Below, one piece after another: positions 6,230 to 11,999 of a stretch of DNA of 11,999 bases. Each line of letters starts with the position of its first letter. The stretch's first letter is position 1. The notes under the pieces are model-generated. The model searched no databases. It had not been told where the DNA came from and saw only the letters and a program-made list of their open reading frames with translations. The stretch covers positions 1 through 11,999 of the forward strand of contig JAADIK010000038.1 of assembly GCA_013151365.1 (NCBI GenBank), written 5' to 3'. Source of the DNA: Deltaproteobacteria bacterium. GTDB taxonomy: Bacteria; Desulfobacterota; Desulfobulbia; Desulfobulbales; Desulfobulbaceae. Position numbers and translations under genes: made by a program.

Positions 6230-7033
6230 ATGGCCGATACGCTTTCCTATCTCGGGGTGCCCCTGTCCAGGCCCAGAGTGGCCTTCTTCGAACTCACCTC
6301 CTGCGAGGGCTGCCAGTTGCAGATTTTCAATAACGAGGCCTCTCTTCTTGATTTTTTGTCCCTGGTGGAAATTGTGAATTTCCGGGAAGCCATGACGGAA
6401 AAATCAGACGACTACGAGATAGCCTTTATAGAAGGAAGCATCAGCCGGCGGGACGAGGTCGAAAAATTAAAAAAGATCCGCAGACAGGCGAAAGTCTTGG
6501 TAGCCCTGGGGTCCTGCGCCTGCTTTGGCGGAGTAAACCGGCTCAGGAATCGTTTTCACGATCTCGACTGGGTGAAAAAAGAGGTCTATGGAGACTTCCC
6601 TGTCGATACGGCGGAGGTGCAGCCCCTGGAGGCACAGGTGCCAGTGGACTTGAAAATCTATGGCTGCCCGATCAAAAAGGAAGAGGTCGAAAGAGTGATC
6701 TCCAACCTGGTGCTGGGCAAGGCGGTGACGCCGCCTGAATATCCGGTGTGCATGGAGTGCAAGGCCCACGAAAACCTCTGCCTCTACGAACTGGGCGAAC
6801 CGTGCCTAGGCCCGATCACCAGGGCGGGCTGTGACGCCTGGTGCCCGGATAACCGCCGGGGCTGCTGGGGCTGCCGGGGACCGGCCGAGGAGGCCAATGT
6901 CAAGGAGCTTGAAAAAATCATGCGCCGGTATCATTTTTCCCGCGAAATCATAATCGACAGGCTGGAATGCTTTGGCGGCTTTGCCGCTTATGTGGATAAA
7001 TTGCGCGCTCCGGGACGGCACACGCACGGGTAA
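6230..7033 (+). CDS. hydD: [NiFe] hydrogenase small (delta) subunit
   Basis: A 267-residue small subunit carrying the Fe-S relay next to the NiFe site. Ligands of the proximal cluster are recognisable: C25-x2-C28 (TSCEGCQ), C96 in GSCACFGG and C146 in YGCPI. Later cysteines (C174, C177, C184, C192, C201, C205, C212, C215) are enough for two more [4Fe-4S] clusters, as in group 3 enzymes. There is no twin-arginine signal or membrane anchor, which fits a cytosolic enzyme. The gene starts two nt after hydG and uses the AAGGAGG (6213-6219) at the end of that gene. The product must pair with HydA, encoded 21 nt downstream. Confidence 0.9.
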   Translation: MADTLSYLGVPLSRPRVAFFELTSCEGCQLQIFNNEASLLDFLSLVEIVNFREAMTEKSDDYEIAFIEGSISRRDEVEKLKKIRRQAKVLVALGSCACFGGVNRLRNRFHDLDWVKKEVYGDFPVDTAEVQPLEAQVPVDLKIYGCPIKKEEVERVISNLVLGKAVTPPEYPVCMECKAHENLCLYELGEPCLGPITRAGCDAWCPDNRRGCWGCRGPAEEANVKELEKIMRRYHFSREIIIDRLECFGGFAAYVDKLRAPGRHTHG

Positions 7034-7054
7034 GGACGGCGGGAGAAGAAAAAA

Positions 7055-8329
7055 ATGAAGCAGAATGTCAAGGTGAACATCAAACCGCTGACCAGGGTGG
7101 AAGGCCACGGCAATATCAAAATCAGCATCAAGGACGGTCGGCTTGAGGAAGCGAACTGGGAGGTCGTGGAGACCCCGCGTTTTTTCGAGGCCCTGCTGGT
7201 GGGTAAACACTACGAAAACGTGCCCTATATTTGCGGCCGGATCTGCGGCATCTGCTCTATCAGCCACACCCTGGCCAGCATCAGGGCGGTGGAAAACGCC
7301 TTTGGCATCGTCGCGTCCCGGCAGACCACCATGTTCAGGCTCCTGCTCAAGCACATGGAAACCATGCAGAGCCACATCCTTCATCTCTATTTTCTGGTGG
7401 CCCCGGATTTTCTGGGCGCTGGCAGCGTCCTGCCTCTGACCCGGACCCATCCGGAAGAGGTGCAAGTCGCCCTGCGGCTGAAACGGCTGGCCAACGAAGC
7501 CTGCACCCTGATCGGCGGCCGCTGTTTACATCCCATCAGGACAGTGGTGGGCGGATTTACCATGCTGCCGGCAAAGGCGGAACTGGCCCGACTAGGCCGG
7601 CGCCTTGAGGAAGCGCGCTCCGACCTGGAACGGGCCGTGGAGCTCTTCACTTCTTTCACCATGCCGGATTTTGTCAGGGAAACGGAATTTGTCTCGCTGA
7701 AGGGAGATAATACCTACCCTTTCATCGGAGGGAACCTGGTGTCCAGCGATGGGGTCTTAAAGCGGGAAGACGAGTACCTGGCCATGACCAACGAGTATTG
7801 CGTCGAACAGTCCACCGCCAAGTGGAGCCGACTTTCCCGGCCATCCTTCGCGGTTGGCGCCCTGGCGCGATTTAACAATAATCACGCCCTGCTGCAGCCG
7901 GAGGCCGGGCGGGCGGCGGAAAGGCTGGGCCTGCGGCCGGTATGCCATAATCCATTTATGAACAATATTGCCCAGCTGGTGGAATGTCTGCAGGTGGTGG
8001 AAGACTCCGCCCTGATCATTGACAACCTGCTGGCCTCGGAGTGGCAGGAGGCGCGGCAGTCGGTAACCCCGCGCCGGGGCAGAGGGGTCGGCGTCGTAGA
8101 AGCGCCGCGCGGAATCCTTTATCATTATTACGCGTTTGACGGCAAGGGCCGGCTGGAAAAGGCGGACTGCGTGATTCCCACCAGCCAGAACCACGCCAAC
8201 ATCCAGCATGACCTGCAGGCCCTGGCCGCGCACTATGCCAAGGCCGGCAGAAAAGATCAGGATATCGAGCTGCTGGCCCAGATGTTGGTACGGGCCTACG
8301 ACCCCTGTATTTCCTGCTCCGTGCATTAG
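7055..8329 (+). CDS. hydA: [NiFe] hydrogenase large (alpha) subunit, without C-terminal cleavage tail
   Basis: A 424-residue catalytic subunit. The N-terminal nickel-binding pair is C64-x2-C67 in RICGICSISH, after RVEGHGN (14-20). GGRCLHP (154-160) is also typical. The C-terminal pair is C418-x2-C421 in DPCISCSVH. The gene order (beta, gamma, delta, alpha) and sequence style fit the cytosolic NAD(P)-linked group 3b type. The protein ends at H424, exactly where related pre-proteins are cut by an endopeptidase. A TAG stop follows, so no tail is encoded. Five nt later a GGGGACAC-type element begins, which may explain the loss. A GGGAG site (7041-7045) precedes the ATG. No maturation gene (hyp or protease) is in the window. 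Confidence 0.92.
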   Translation: MKQNVKVNIKPLTRVEGHGNIKISIKDGRLEEANWEVVETPRFFEALLVGKHYENVPYICGRICGICSISHTLASIRAVENAFGIVASRQTTMFRLLLKHMETMQSHILHLYFLVAPDFLGAGSVLPLTRTHPEEVQVALRLKRLANEACTLIGGRCLHPIRTVVGGFTMLPAKAELARLGRRLEEARSDLERAVELFTSFTMPDFVRETEFVSLKGDNTYPFIGGNLVSSDGVLKREDEYLAMTNEYCVEQSTAKWSRLSRPSFAVGALARFNNNHALLQPEAGRAAERLGLRPVCHNPFMNNIAQLVECLQVVEDSALIIDNLLASEWQEARQSVTPRRGRGVGVVEAPRGILYHYYAFDGKGRLEKADCVIPTSQNHANIQHDLQALAAHYAKAGRKDQDIELLAQMLVRAYDPCISCSVH

Positions 8330-8333
8330 CACG

Positions 8334-8354
8334 AAAAACGGGGGACACGTTTTT
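8334..8354. terminator. AAAAACG/CGTTTTT hairpin between convergent hydA and arsS-like genes
   Basis: AAAAACG (8334-8340) and CGTTTTT (8348-8354) are perfect arms around a 7-nt loop containing GGGGACA. Coming five nt after the hydA stop, with a T-run on the 3' side in both directions, it could act as a weak two-way terminator. Only two GC pairs support the stem. The same core occurs elsewhere in the window, so it may instead be a REP-like remnant. Confidence 0.4.
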
Positions 8355-8396
8355 CCCGCTATTTTTCCTATTTCCCGACCCGAGGAGAATCTACTT

Positions 8397-8414
8397 ACCG
8401 CCGGCCTCGGCGGT
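8397..8414. repeat. GC hairpin in the convergent intergenic region
   Basis: ACCGCC (8397-8402) and GGCGGT (8409-8414) are perfect arms with a 6-nt loop. It lies 12 nt beyond the stop of the arsS-like gene. No T-run follows on either strand, so terminator function is uncertain. Confidence 0.4.
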
Positions 8415-8426
8415 TATTGCGCCCGC

Positions 8427-9362
8427 TCAGGTAAATCCCGACCCGGCCGTGCAGGCAAAACAATAGACACCGGTCATGATCGGGGTGCCCGGGACAATAG
8501 CTCCCGCATCGGCAACGTGAATCGGCGTGCCGGTATAGGGCACGCCGGCCGCCAGGTTAAAGTCGCAATCATACAGAAAACCATCCCAGGAAACGCTGAT
8601 CAGTTTTTTGCACATGAGCCCGGCAACCGTTGCCGGATTGAAGCTGTCGACCAGTTTGTCCGTGTAGGCATCGAGATTGCCCGACCGTTCCAGCCAGGTC
8701 CGGAATCGTCCCAGGGGGACATTGGCGAAGGTAAAGAGGCCGGTGAATTCTATGCCCCATTTCCCGGCCAGATCGCTTTTGAATTTTCGTTCCGCCGTGC
8801 ACTGATCAACAGGCAAAAAGGCCCCGGCCGGGTTGGCCACCAGATAGAGTTCCAGCCCGGTGCCCTTTTGTCCGTAACCAAGCCCGTTCAGCTTTTTCAA
8901 CATGCTGATGCTCTGTTCCCATACCCCCTGGCCGCGCTGTCCATCCGCCTGGCTCCGGTTGGTCGACGGCAAGGAGGCCACAATGGCCACCCGCAGCCGG
9001 CAACACAGCTCCAGCAGGTCGTCTTTGCCTCTTTCCAGCAGTACGACAAGGTTTGACCGTATCATCAGCCTCTGCGTCAACGGCGCGAGCCGTTCGAGAA
9101 AGGAGGTGATACCAGGCATCATCTCCGGCGCGCCGCCGGTGATGTCGATGGTGGTGAAAGAGTTGCGGCGGGCAAACCCGATAACGGCTTCCATGGTCTC
9201 CCGGCCCATGACCTCCTGGCGGCCGGGTCCGGCATCGACATGGCAGTGTTTACAGCTCAGGTTGCACAAGCGCCCCACATTGATCTGCAACGTGGTGGTA
9301 TGGTCCCGGTTCAGTTGCAGGTTGCTGCCGGCCAAGGCCGTTTGAAAAACATTCTCCGCCAC
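8427..9362 (-). CDS. arsS: ArsS-like radical SAM protein (arsenosugar biosynthesis family)
   Basis: A 311-residue radical SAM enzyme. The [4Fe-4S]-SAM motif is C33-x3-C37-x2-C40 in RLCNLSCKHC, followed by HVDAGP. The SAM-contact motif is TGGAPEM (75-81). The sequence matches the family proposed to attach the adenosyl moiety to methylated arsenic in arsenosugar synthesis. The C-terminal domain has WDGFLYDCDFN and a final YCFACTAG (300-307). The family, as I remember it, usually continues with a Ser-Ser-Cys-Gly-type ending, and here the protein stops at GSGFT. The start is GTG with only a weak AGG upstream. It lies 19 nt after the AhpD-like gene, its usual partner. No arsM methyltransferase is in view. 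Identity is confident, but activity of this copy is less so. Confidence 0.85.
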   Translation of the reverse strand: MAENVFQTALAGSNLQLNRDHTTTLQINVGRLCNLSCKHCHVDAGPGRQEVMGRETMEAVIGFARRNSFTTIDITGGAPEMMPGITSFLERLAPLTQRLMIRSNLVVLLERGKDDLLELCCRLRVAIVASLPSTNRSQADGQRGQGVWEQSISMLKKLNGLGYGQKGTGLELYLVANPAGAFLPVDQCTAERKFKSDLAGKWGIEFTGLFTFANVPLGRFRTWLERSGNLDAYTDKLVDSFNPATVAGLMCKKLISVSWDGFLYDCDFNLAAGVPYTGTPIHVADAGAIVPGTPIMTGVYCFACTAGSGFT

Positions 9363-9381
9363 GAATCGCTACCTGCCGGAG

Positions 9382-9714
9382 TTACATGGAAATTTTTTCG
9401 CAGATATTGCGCATCTGAACGCCGTGCACCAGGGAAGCGCCGCCGCGGATGGCGCAGGCCACGTGAACGGCCTCGGTCATTTCCGCCTTGTTGGAGCCCT
9501 TTTCGAGACAGGCGTGCGTATAGGCGTCGATGCAGTACGGACACTGCACGGCATGGGCAACGGCCAGGGCGATGAGGGCCTTTTCCCGCTCCGTCAATTC
9601 TCCTTCCTTGAAAACCGCTTCATAATATTCAAAGAACTTCCGGGACAGTTCCGGGACTTCTTCGCCGATTTTACCAAATTTTGCCAGATCGTTCGGATCA
9701 TAATAAGTATTCAT
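9382..9714 (-). CDS. AhpD/carboxymuconolactone-decarboxylase-like protein associated with arsenosugar genes
   Basis: A 110-residue all-helical AhpD-fold protein. The redox pair is C58-P-Y-C61 in AVQCPYCIDAYTHACLEKG, preceded by EKALIALAVAHA and followed by AIRGGASLVHGVQM. It matches the small peroxidase-like family that regularly accompanies ArsS. The role is probably thiol-disulfide chemistry or peroxide reduction, but the precise reaction is not established. I chose the ATG at 9714 because GGAG (9721-9724) is correctly spaced and the family begins near YYDP. A longer frame starting at 9780 would run into pgpA and has no homologous-looking extension. It is followed after 19 nt by the arsS-like gene. 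Confidence 0.88.
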   Translation of the reverse strand: MNTYYDPNDLAKFGKIGEEVPELSRKFFEYYEAVFKEGELTEREKALIALAVAHAVQCPYCIDAYTHACLEKGSNKAEMTEAVHVACAIRGGASLVHGVQMRNICEKISM

Positions 9715-9769
9715 GCGTTTCTCCAGAATAGCAAAAAATAAATTTATATGAAAATCGTCCCGGACACGG

Positions 9770-10225
9770 TTACAAGGCAAAGAACCGGAGCCCGGCCTGC
9801 AGAATCAACAAGGCATAGAGTCCGGCGACGACGTCGTCGAGCATGATGCCCAGGCCGCCGTGGATATGGCGGTCCAGCCAGCCCGCAGGAAAGGGCTTGA
9901 GAATATCCAGGAGACGGAACAGGAGAAAAGCGGCCAGGACGGGCAGCGGACGGGCCGGAACCATGGTCAGGGCTATGAGCTGGCCCACCACCTCGTCGAT
10001 GACCACCAGGCCGGGATCGCTCCGATCCACTATTTTCTCGGCCGACCCGGCGCAGAGCGTACCGATGAGCAGAAGGACCGCGACCCCGCCGAGATAGGGG
10101 GCGAGCGCCAGCCGACCGAGCCCCAGCCACAGCAGCACTCCGACCGCCGAGCCCCAGGTCCCGGGGGCCTTGGGCAGGTAGCCGGAATAGGCTCCCGTGG
10201 CGATGAACATAATCAGACGATCCAT
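9770..10225 (-). CDS. pgpA: Phosphatidylglycerophosphatase A
   Basis: A 151-residue membrane protein that removes phosphate from phosphatidylglycerophosphate to give phosphatidylglycerol. Family motifs are all present: GYLPKAPGTWGS (15-26), D70 and VVIDEVVGQ (74-82), FRLLDILKPFP (103-113) and GGLGIMLDDVVAG (123-135). Hydrophobic stretches around 28-38, 44-60, 83-104 and 131-148 would form the membrane helices. The ATG lies one nt after the larC stop (TGAAATG), so translation is probably coupled. Its upstream ribosome site, a poor GGAA, falls inside the minisatellite that makes up the end of larC. Length is near normal. Confidence 0.93.
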   Translation of the reverse strand: MDRLIMFIATGAYSGYLPKAPGTWGSAVGVLLWLGLGRLALAPYLGGVAVLLLIGTLCAGSAEKIVDRSDPGLVVIDEVVGQLIALTMVPARPLPVLAAFLLFRLLDILKPFPAGWLDRHIHGGLGIMLDDVVAGLYALLILQAGLRFFAL

Positions 10226-10226
10226 T

Positions 10227-11450
10227 TCAAGGTTCCGGTTTCAAAGTTCCGGTTTCCGGTTTCAAAATTCTGGTTTCTGGTTTCCGGTTTCCGGCTTCTG
10301 ATATGGCCACGGCCTCGTACAGCCTTTTAAGGGGGATATTTTTCTCTCTGGCCAGGCGGCGGCAATCTTCGTATTCCGGGGTGATGACCGGACCGGCCGG
10401 GGTGTCGATCAGCTTGGCCCGGACCGGGCCCCAACTGGTCCGCACCATGACCGGCTGCCGCGGCAGGGTCAAACGCTGTTCGGTGCGGAAACGCAGGCCG
10501 ATGGCGCTGGTCTCGACCAGGATCGTTTCCTTGACGGCCGGACTGCGGGCCGGTTCGCAACAGACCCGCAAGAGATACCCTGCCCGCCCCTTTTTCATCA
10601 GGATAGGAACCAGGCTCACGTCGACCGCGCCATTTTCCATGAGCCGTTCGGACACATGGGGCCAGGTTTCAGGGTTCCAGTCATCCAGGTTGGTTTCTAT
10701 GACCTCGATCCGCTGCGCCTCATCGGCATGGTAATCGGTACCGATCACCAGCCGCAGCAGGTTGGGACGGCCGTCGCGACGCTGCATGCTGCCGGCGCCG
10801 TAGCCGGTGCGCTCCATGCGCATGGGCGGCATGGCCCCGAACCCTGCCGCTTTTTCCCTGACCAGGGCCGCCCCGGTCGGCGTCACCAGTTCCTGGTCGA
10901 TATCTTCCCCGTACACCGGCAGGCCGCGCAGCAATTCGCAAACCGCCGGTGCCGGCAGCGGCAGCTCGCCATGGGCGCATTGCACCCAGCCACGGGGCAT
11001 GGGCAGCGGCGAGCAGGTCAGCCTGCGGATGCCCAGGTGATGCAGACCGGCAATGACCCCGGCCACATCCACCAGGGCGTCAAGGGCACCGACTTCGTGA
11101 AAATGGACCTCTGCGGCCGGGACGCCGTGCACCGCCGCCTCGGCCCGGGCCAGGCGTTCGAAGACGGCATAACTCTCCTGCCTGACCGTCCCGGCAAGGC
11201 GGGCATGGTCGAGAATATTTTTGATGTCGCCCAGGTGCCGGGACGGCTGCGGCTCATCCACCTGCACCCGGACCATGGCGGCGGCCAGGGAACCGGCCGT
11301 TTGCCTGCCGATCTCCAGGCGGCAGCCGGCCAAACCCAGCCCGTTCACGGTGTCGTGCAGAACAGGCTCCGGCAGGCCGGCGTCCAGCAGGGCGCCAAGC
11401 AGCATGTCGCCGCTGACCCCTGAAAAACAGTCCAGGTAGGCAATTTTCAT
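10227..11450 (-). CDS. larC: LarC, nickel-pincer cofactor nickel-insertase, fused in frame behind Fmt
   Basis: A 407-residue LarC, the CTP-dependent cyclometallase that puts nickel into the pincer nucleotide cofactor of lactate racemase and related enzymes. The start MKIAYLDCFSGVSGDMLLGA is characteristic. HFHEVGALDALVD (116-128), VTPTGAAL (189-196) and ETNLDDWNPE (252-261) mark the two domains, which in some bacteria are joined only by a frameshift but here are in one frame. The last 21 residues (NRKPETR, ILKPETG, TLKPEP) are encoded by a minisatellite and are not part of the family. No stop separates this frame from the upstream fmt frame, so either a fusion protein is made or translation starts at the ATG at 11450. 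A TGA in another frame (11450-11452) overlaps that ATG, as a normal fmt stop would. The lactate racemase itself is not in the window. Confidence 0.88.
   Translation of the reverse strand: MKIAYLDCFSGVSGDMLLGALLDAGLPEPVLHDTVNGLGLAGCRLEIGRQTAGSLAAAMVRVQVDEPQPSRHLGDIKNILDHARLAGTVRQESYAVFERLARAEAAVHGVPAAEVHFHEVGALDALVDVAGVIAGLHHLGIRRLTCSPLPMPRGWVQCAHGELPLPAPAVCELLRGLPVYGEDIDQELVTPTGAALVREKAAGFGAMPPMRMERTGYGAGSMQRRDGRPNLLRLVIGTDYHADEAQRIEVIETNLDDWNPETWPHVSERLMENGAVDVSLVPILMKKGRAGYLLRVCCEPARSPAVKETILVETSAIGLRFRTEQRLTLPRQPVMVRTSWGPVRAKLIDTPAGPVITPEYEDCRRLAREKNIPLKRLYEAVAISEAGNRKPETRILKPETGTLKPEP
10231..10300. repeat. GGTTTCC-type minisatellite at the larC/pgpA junction
   Basis: About 70 bp are built of imperfect copies of a 7-bp unit GGTTTCC or GGTTTCT, with spacers such as AAAGTTCC and AAAATTC. 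On the coding strand it reads as repeated GAAACCGG units and gives the KPET repeats at the end of LarC. It reaches to within a few bases of the pgpA start codon. Similar arrays are scattered in many deltaproteobacterial genomes (recollection, not checked). Confidence 0.75.
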
Positions 11451-11999
11451 CAGTGCAGCTGCCCCGCCGACGGGCAGGGACAGGCCGCAGAGACAGGCCT
11501 GGACGCCCATGCGTTTTTTGCCTTCCGGCTGGATTTCCCGGACCAGCAGGTAATCATGGCCGGTGGCGATCAGGAGGCCGTTTTTGTCGGCCCGGCAGAT
11601 GGTGCCGGGCTGTTCGGCAACCGGGCCGTCGACGACCAGCGGTTTAAAGAAACGAAAGCGCTTGCCGGCCAGGAAACTGTAAGCCGAAGGCCAGGGGTCC
11701 AGGCCGCGGATCAGGCAGTGCAGGTCGCGGGCCGGGCGGTGCCAGTCCAGATGGCCCTGCTCCTTGGTCAGCATGGGGGCCCCGGTGGCCAGGCTGTCAT
11801 CCTGCCGGACCGCCCGCAGTTGCCCTTTCTTGAGCTGCGAAATCGCATTCATCAGGGTTTCGCCGCCAAGTTCCGCCAAGGCGGCGAACAGTGAGCCGGC
11901 GGTATCATCGTCTTTGATGGGCCGGGATGCCTGCAGCAGGATATCACCGGTGTCCATGCCCTCATCCACCTGCATGATGGTGATCCCGGTTTCCTGTTC
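11451..11999 (-). CDS. fmt: Methionyl-tRNA formyltransferase, C-terminal part (truncated by window edge; runs in frame into larC)
   Basis: The final 183 codons of Fmt, which formylates initiator methionyl-tRNA. The first visible codons read EQETGITIMQVDEGMDTGDI, the well-conserved segment about halfway through the family. The C-terminal tRNA-binding domain includes MLTKEQGHLDWHRPA, LIRGLDPWPSAYSF and a terminal EGKKRMGVQ with LPVG close to the normal end. The catalytic Asn-His-Asp site and the true start lie outside the window. Instead of a stop, the frame continues through GAAAL straight into the methionine of LarC. A typical operon would end fmt with the TGA present in the neighbouring frame at 11450-11452. 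A one-base indel near the G-rich GGCGGGGC could explain this. It is probably the first visible gene of the fmt-larC-pgpA-ahpD-like-arsS run. Confidence 0.88.

Noticed and set aside
6806..7465. Minus-strand frame of 219 codons opposite hydD and hydA
   Set aside because: It is antisense to two genes with clear metal-binding motifs and has no recognisable domain.
8208..9056. Long plus-strand open frame of 282 codons across the end of hydA and the arsS-like gene
   Set aside because: It runs over the hydA end and antisense to the radical SAM gene, and the translation is rich in Gly, Arg and Pro with no family motif.
9715..9780. Longer start of the AhpD-like gene at 9780
   Set aside because: It would overlap pgpA, has no ribosome site, and adds 22 residues not typical of the family. 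The ATG at 9714 has a good GGAG.
10656..11423. Plus-strand frame of 255 codons opposite larC
   Set aside because: It has a His/Gly/Gln-rich composition and is antisense to conserved LarC motifs.

Overview
The window looks like chromosomal DNA of an anaerobic, moderately GC-rich bacterium. A Desulfobacterota (deltaproteobacterial) origin is the best guess. This rests on the gene families present (a cytosolic group-3-type [NiFe] hydrogenase, arsenosugar-type radical SAM protein, LarC, VapBC) and on two repeat styles I associate with that group (GGGGACAC-type REP-like remnants and a GGTTTCC minisatellite). No marker gene fixes the taxonomy. No rRNA, tRNA, CRISPR array or intact insertion sequence was seen.

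Layout. (1) 1-241: non-coding, with a perfect 10-bp inverted repeat and a GTGTCCCC remnant. (2) 242-2881, minus strand: a tight three-gene operon of LicC/PntC-like nucleotidyltransferase, HisC/CobD-like PLP enzyme and CDP-alcohol phosphatidyltransferase. Together these could make and attach a phospholipid head group. (3) 2882-3452: gene-poor, AT-rich, with three tandem 11-bp repeats. (4) 3453-4096, plus: a vapBC toxin-antitoxin pair with a clear promoter and palindromic operator candidates. (5) 4262-8329, plus: a complete four-subunit hydrogenase operon in the order hydB-hydG-hydD-hydA. (6) 8330-8426: a short convergent intergenic region with hairpins and another GGGGACAC element. (7) 8427-11999, minus: a run read from the right edge, fmt (3' part only), larC, pgpA, an AhpD-like peroxidase-family gene and an arsS-like radical SAM gene.

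How the genes work together. In the hydrogenase, HydA carries the NiFe site, HydD and HydB relay electrons through Fe-S clusters, and HydG exchanges them with NAD(P)(H) through FAD. The large subunit stops exactly at the histidine after which family members are normally cleaved, so no removable tail is encoded. In the lipid operon, a plausible scheme is: the PLP enzyme makes an amino-alcohol phosphate, the nucleotidyltransferase activates it with CTP, and the membrane enzyme transfers it to a lipid. An alternative is ordinary PssA chemistry with the neighbours doing something else. pgpA is a second phospholipid gene, about 7 kb away.

The most notable points are the candidate head-group operon, the tail-less HydA, the in-frame join of fmt and larC, the minisatellite that forms the end of LarC, and the shortened C-terminus of the ArsS-like protein.
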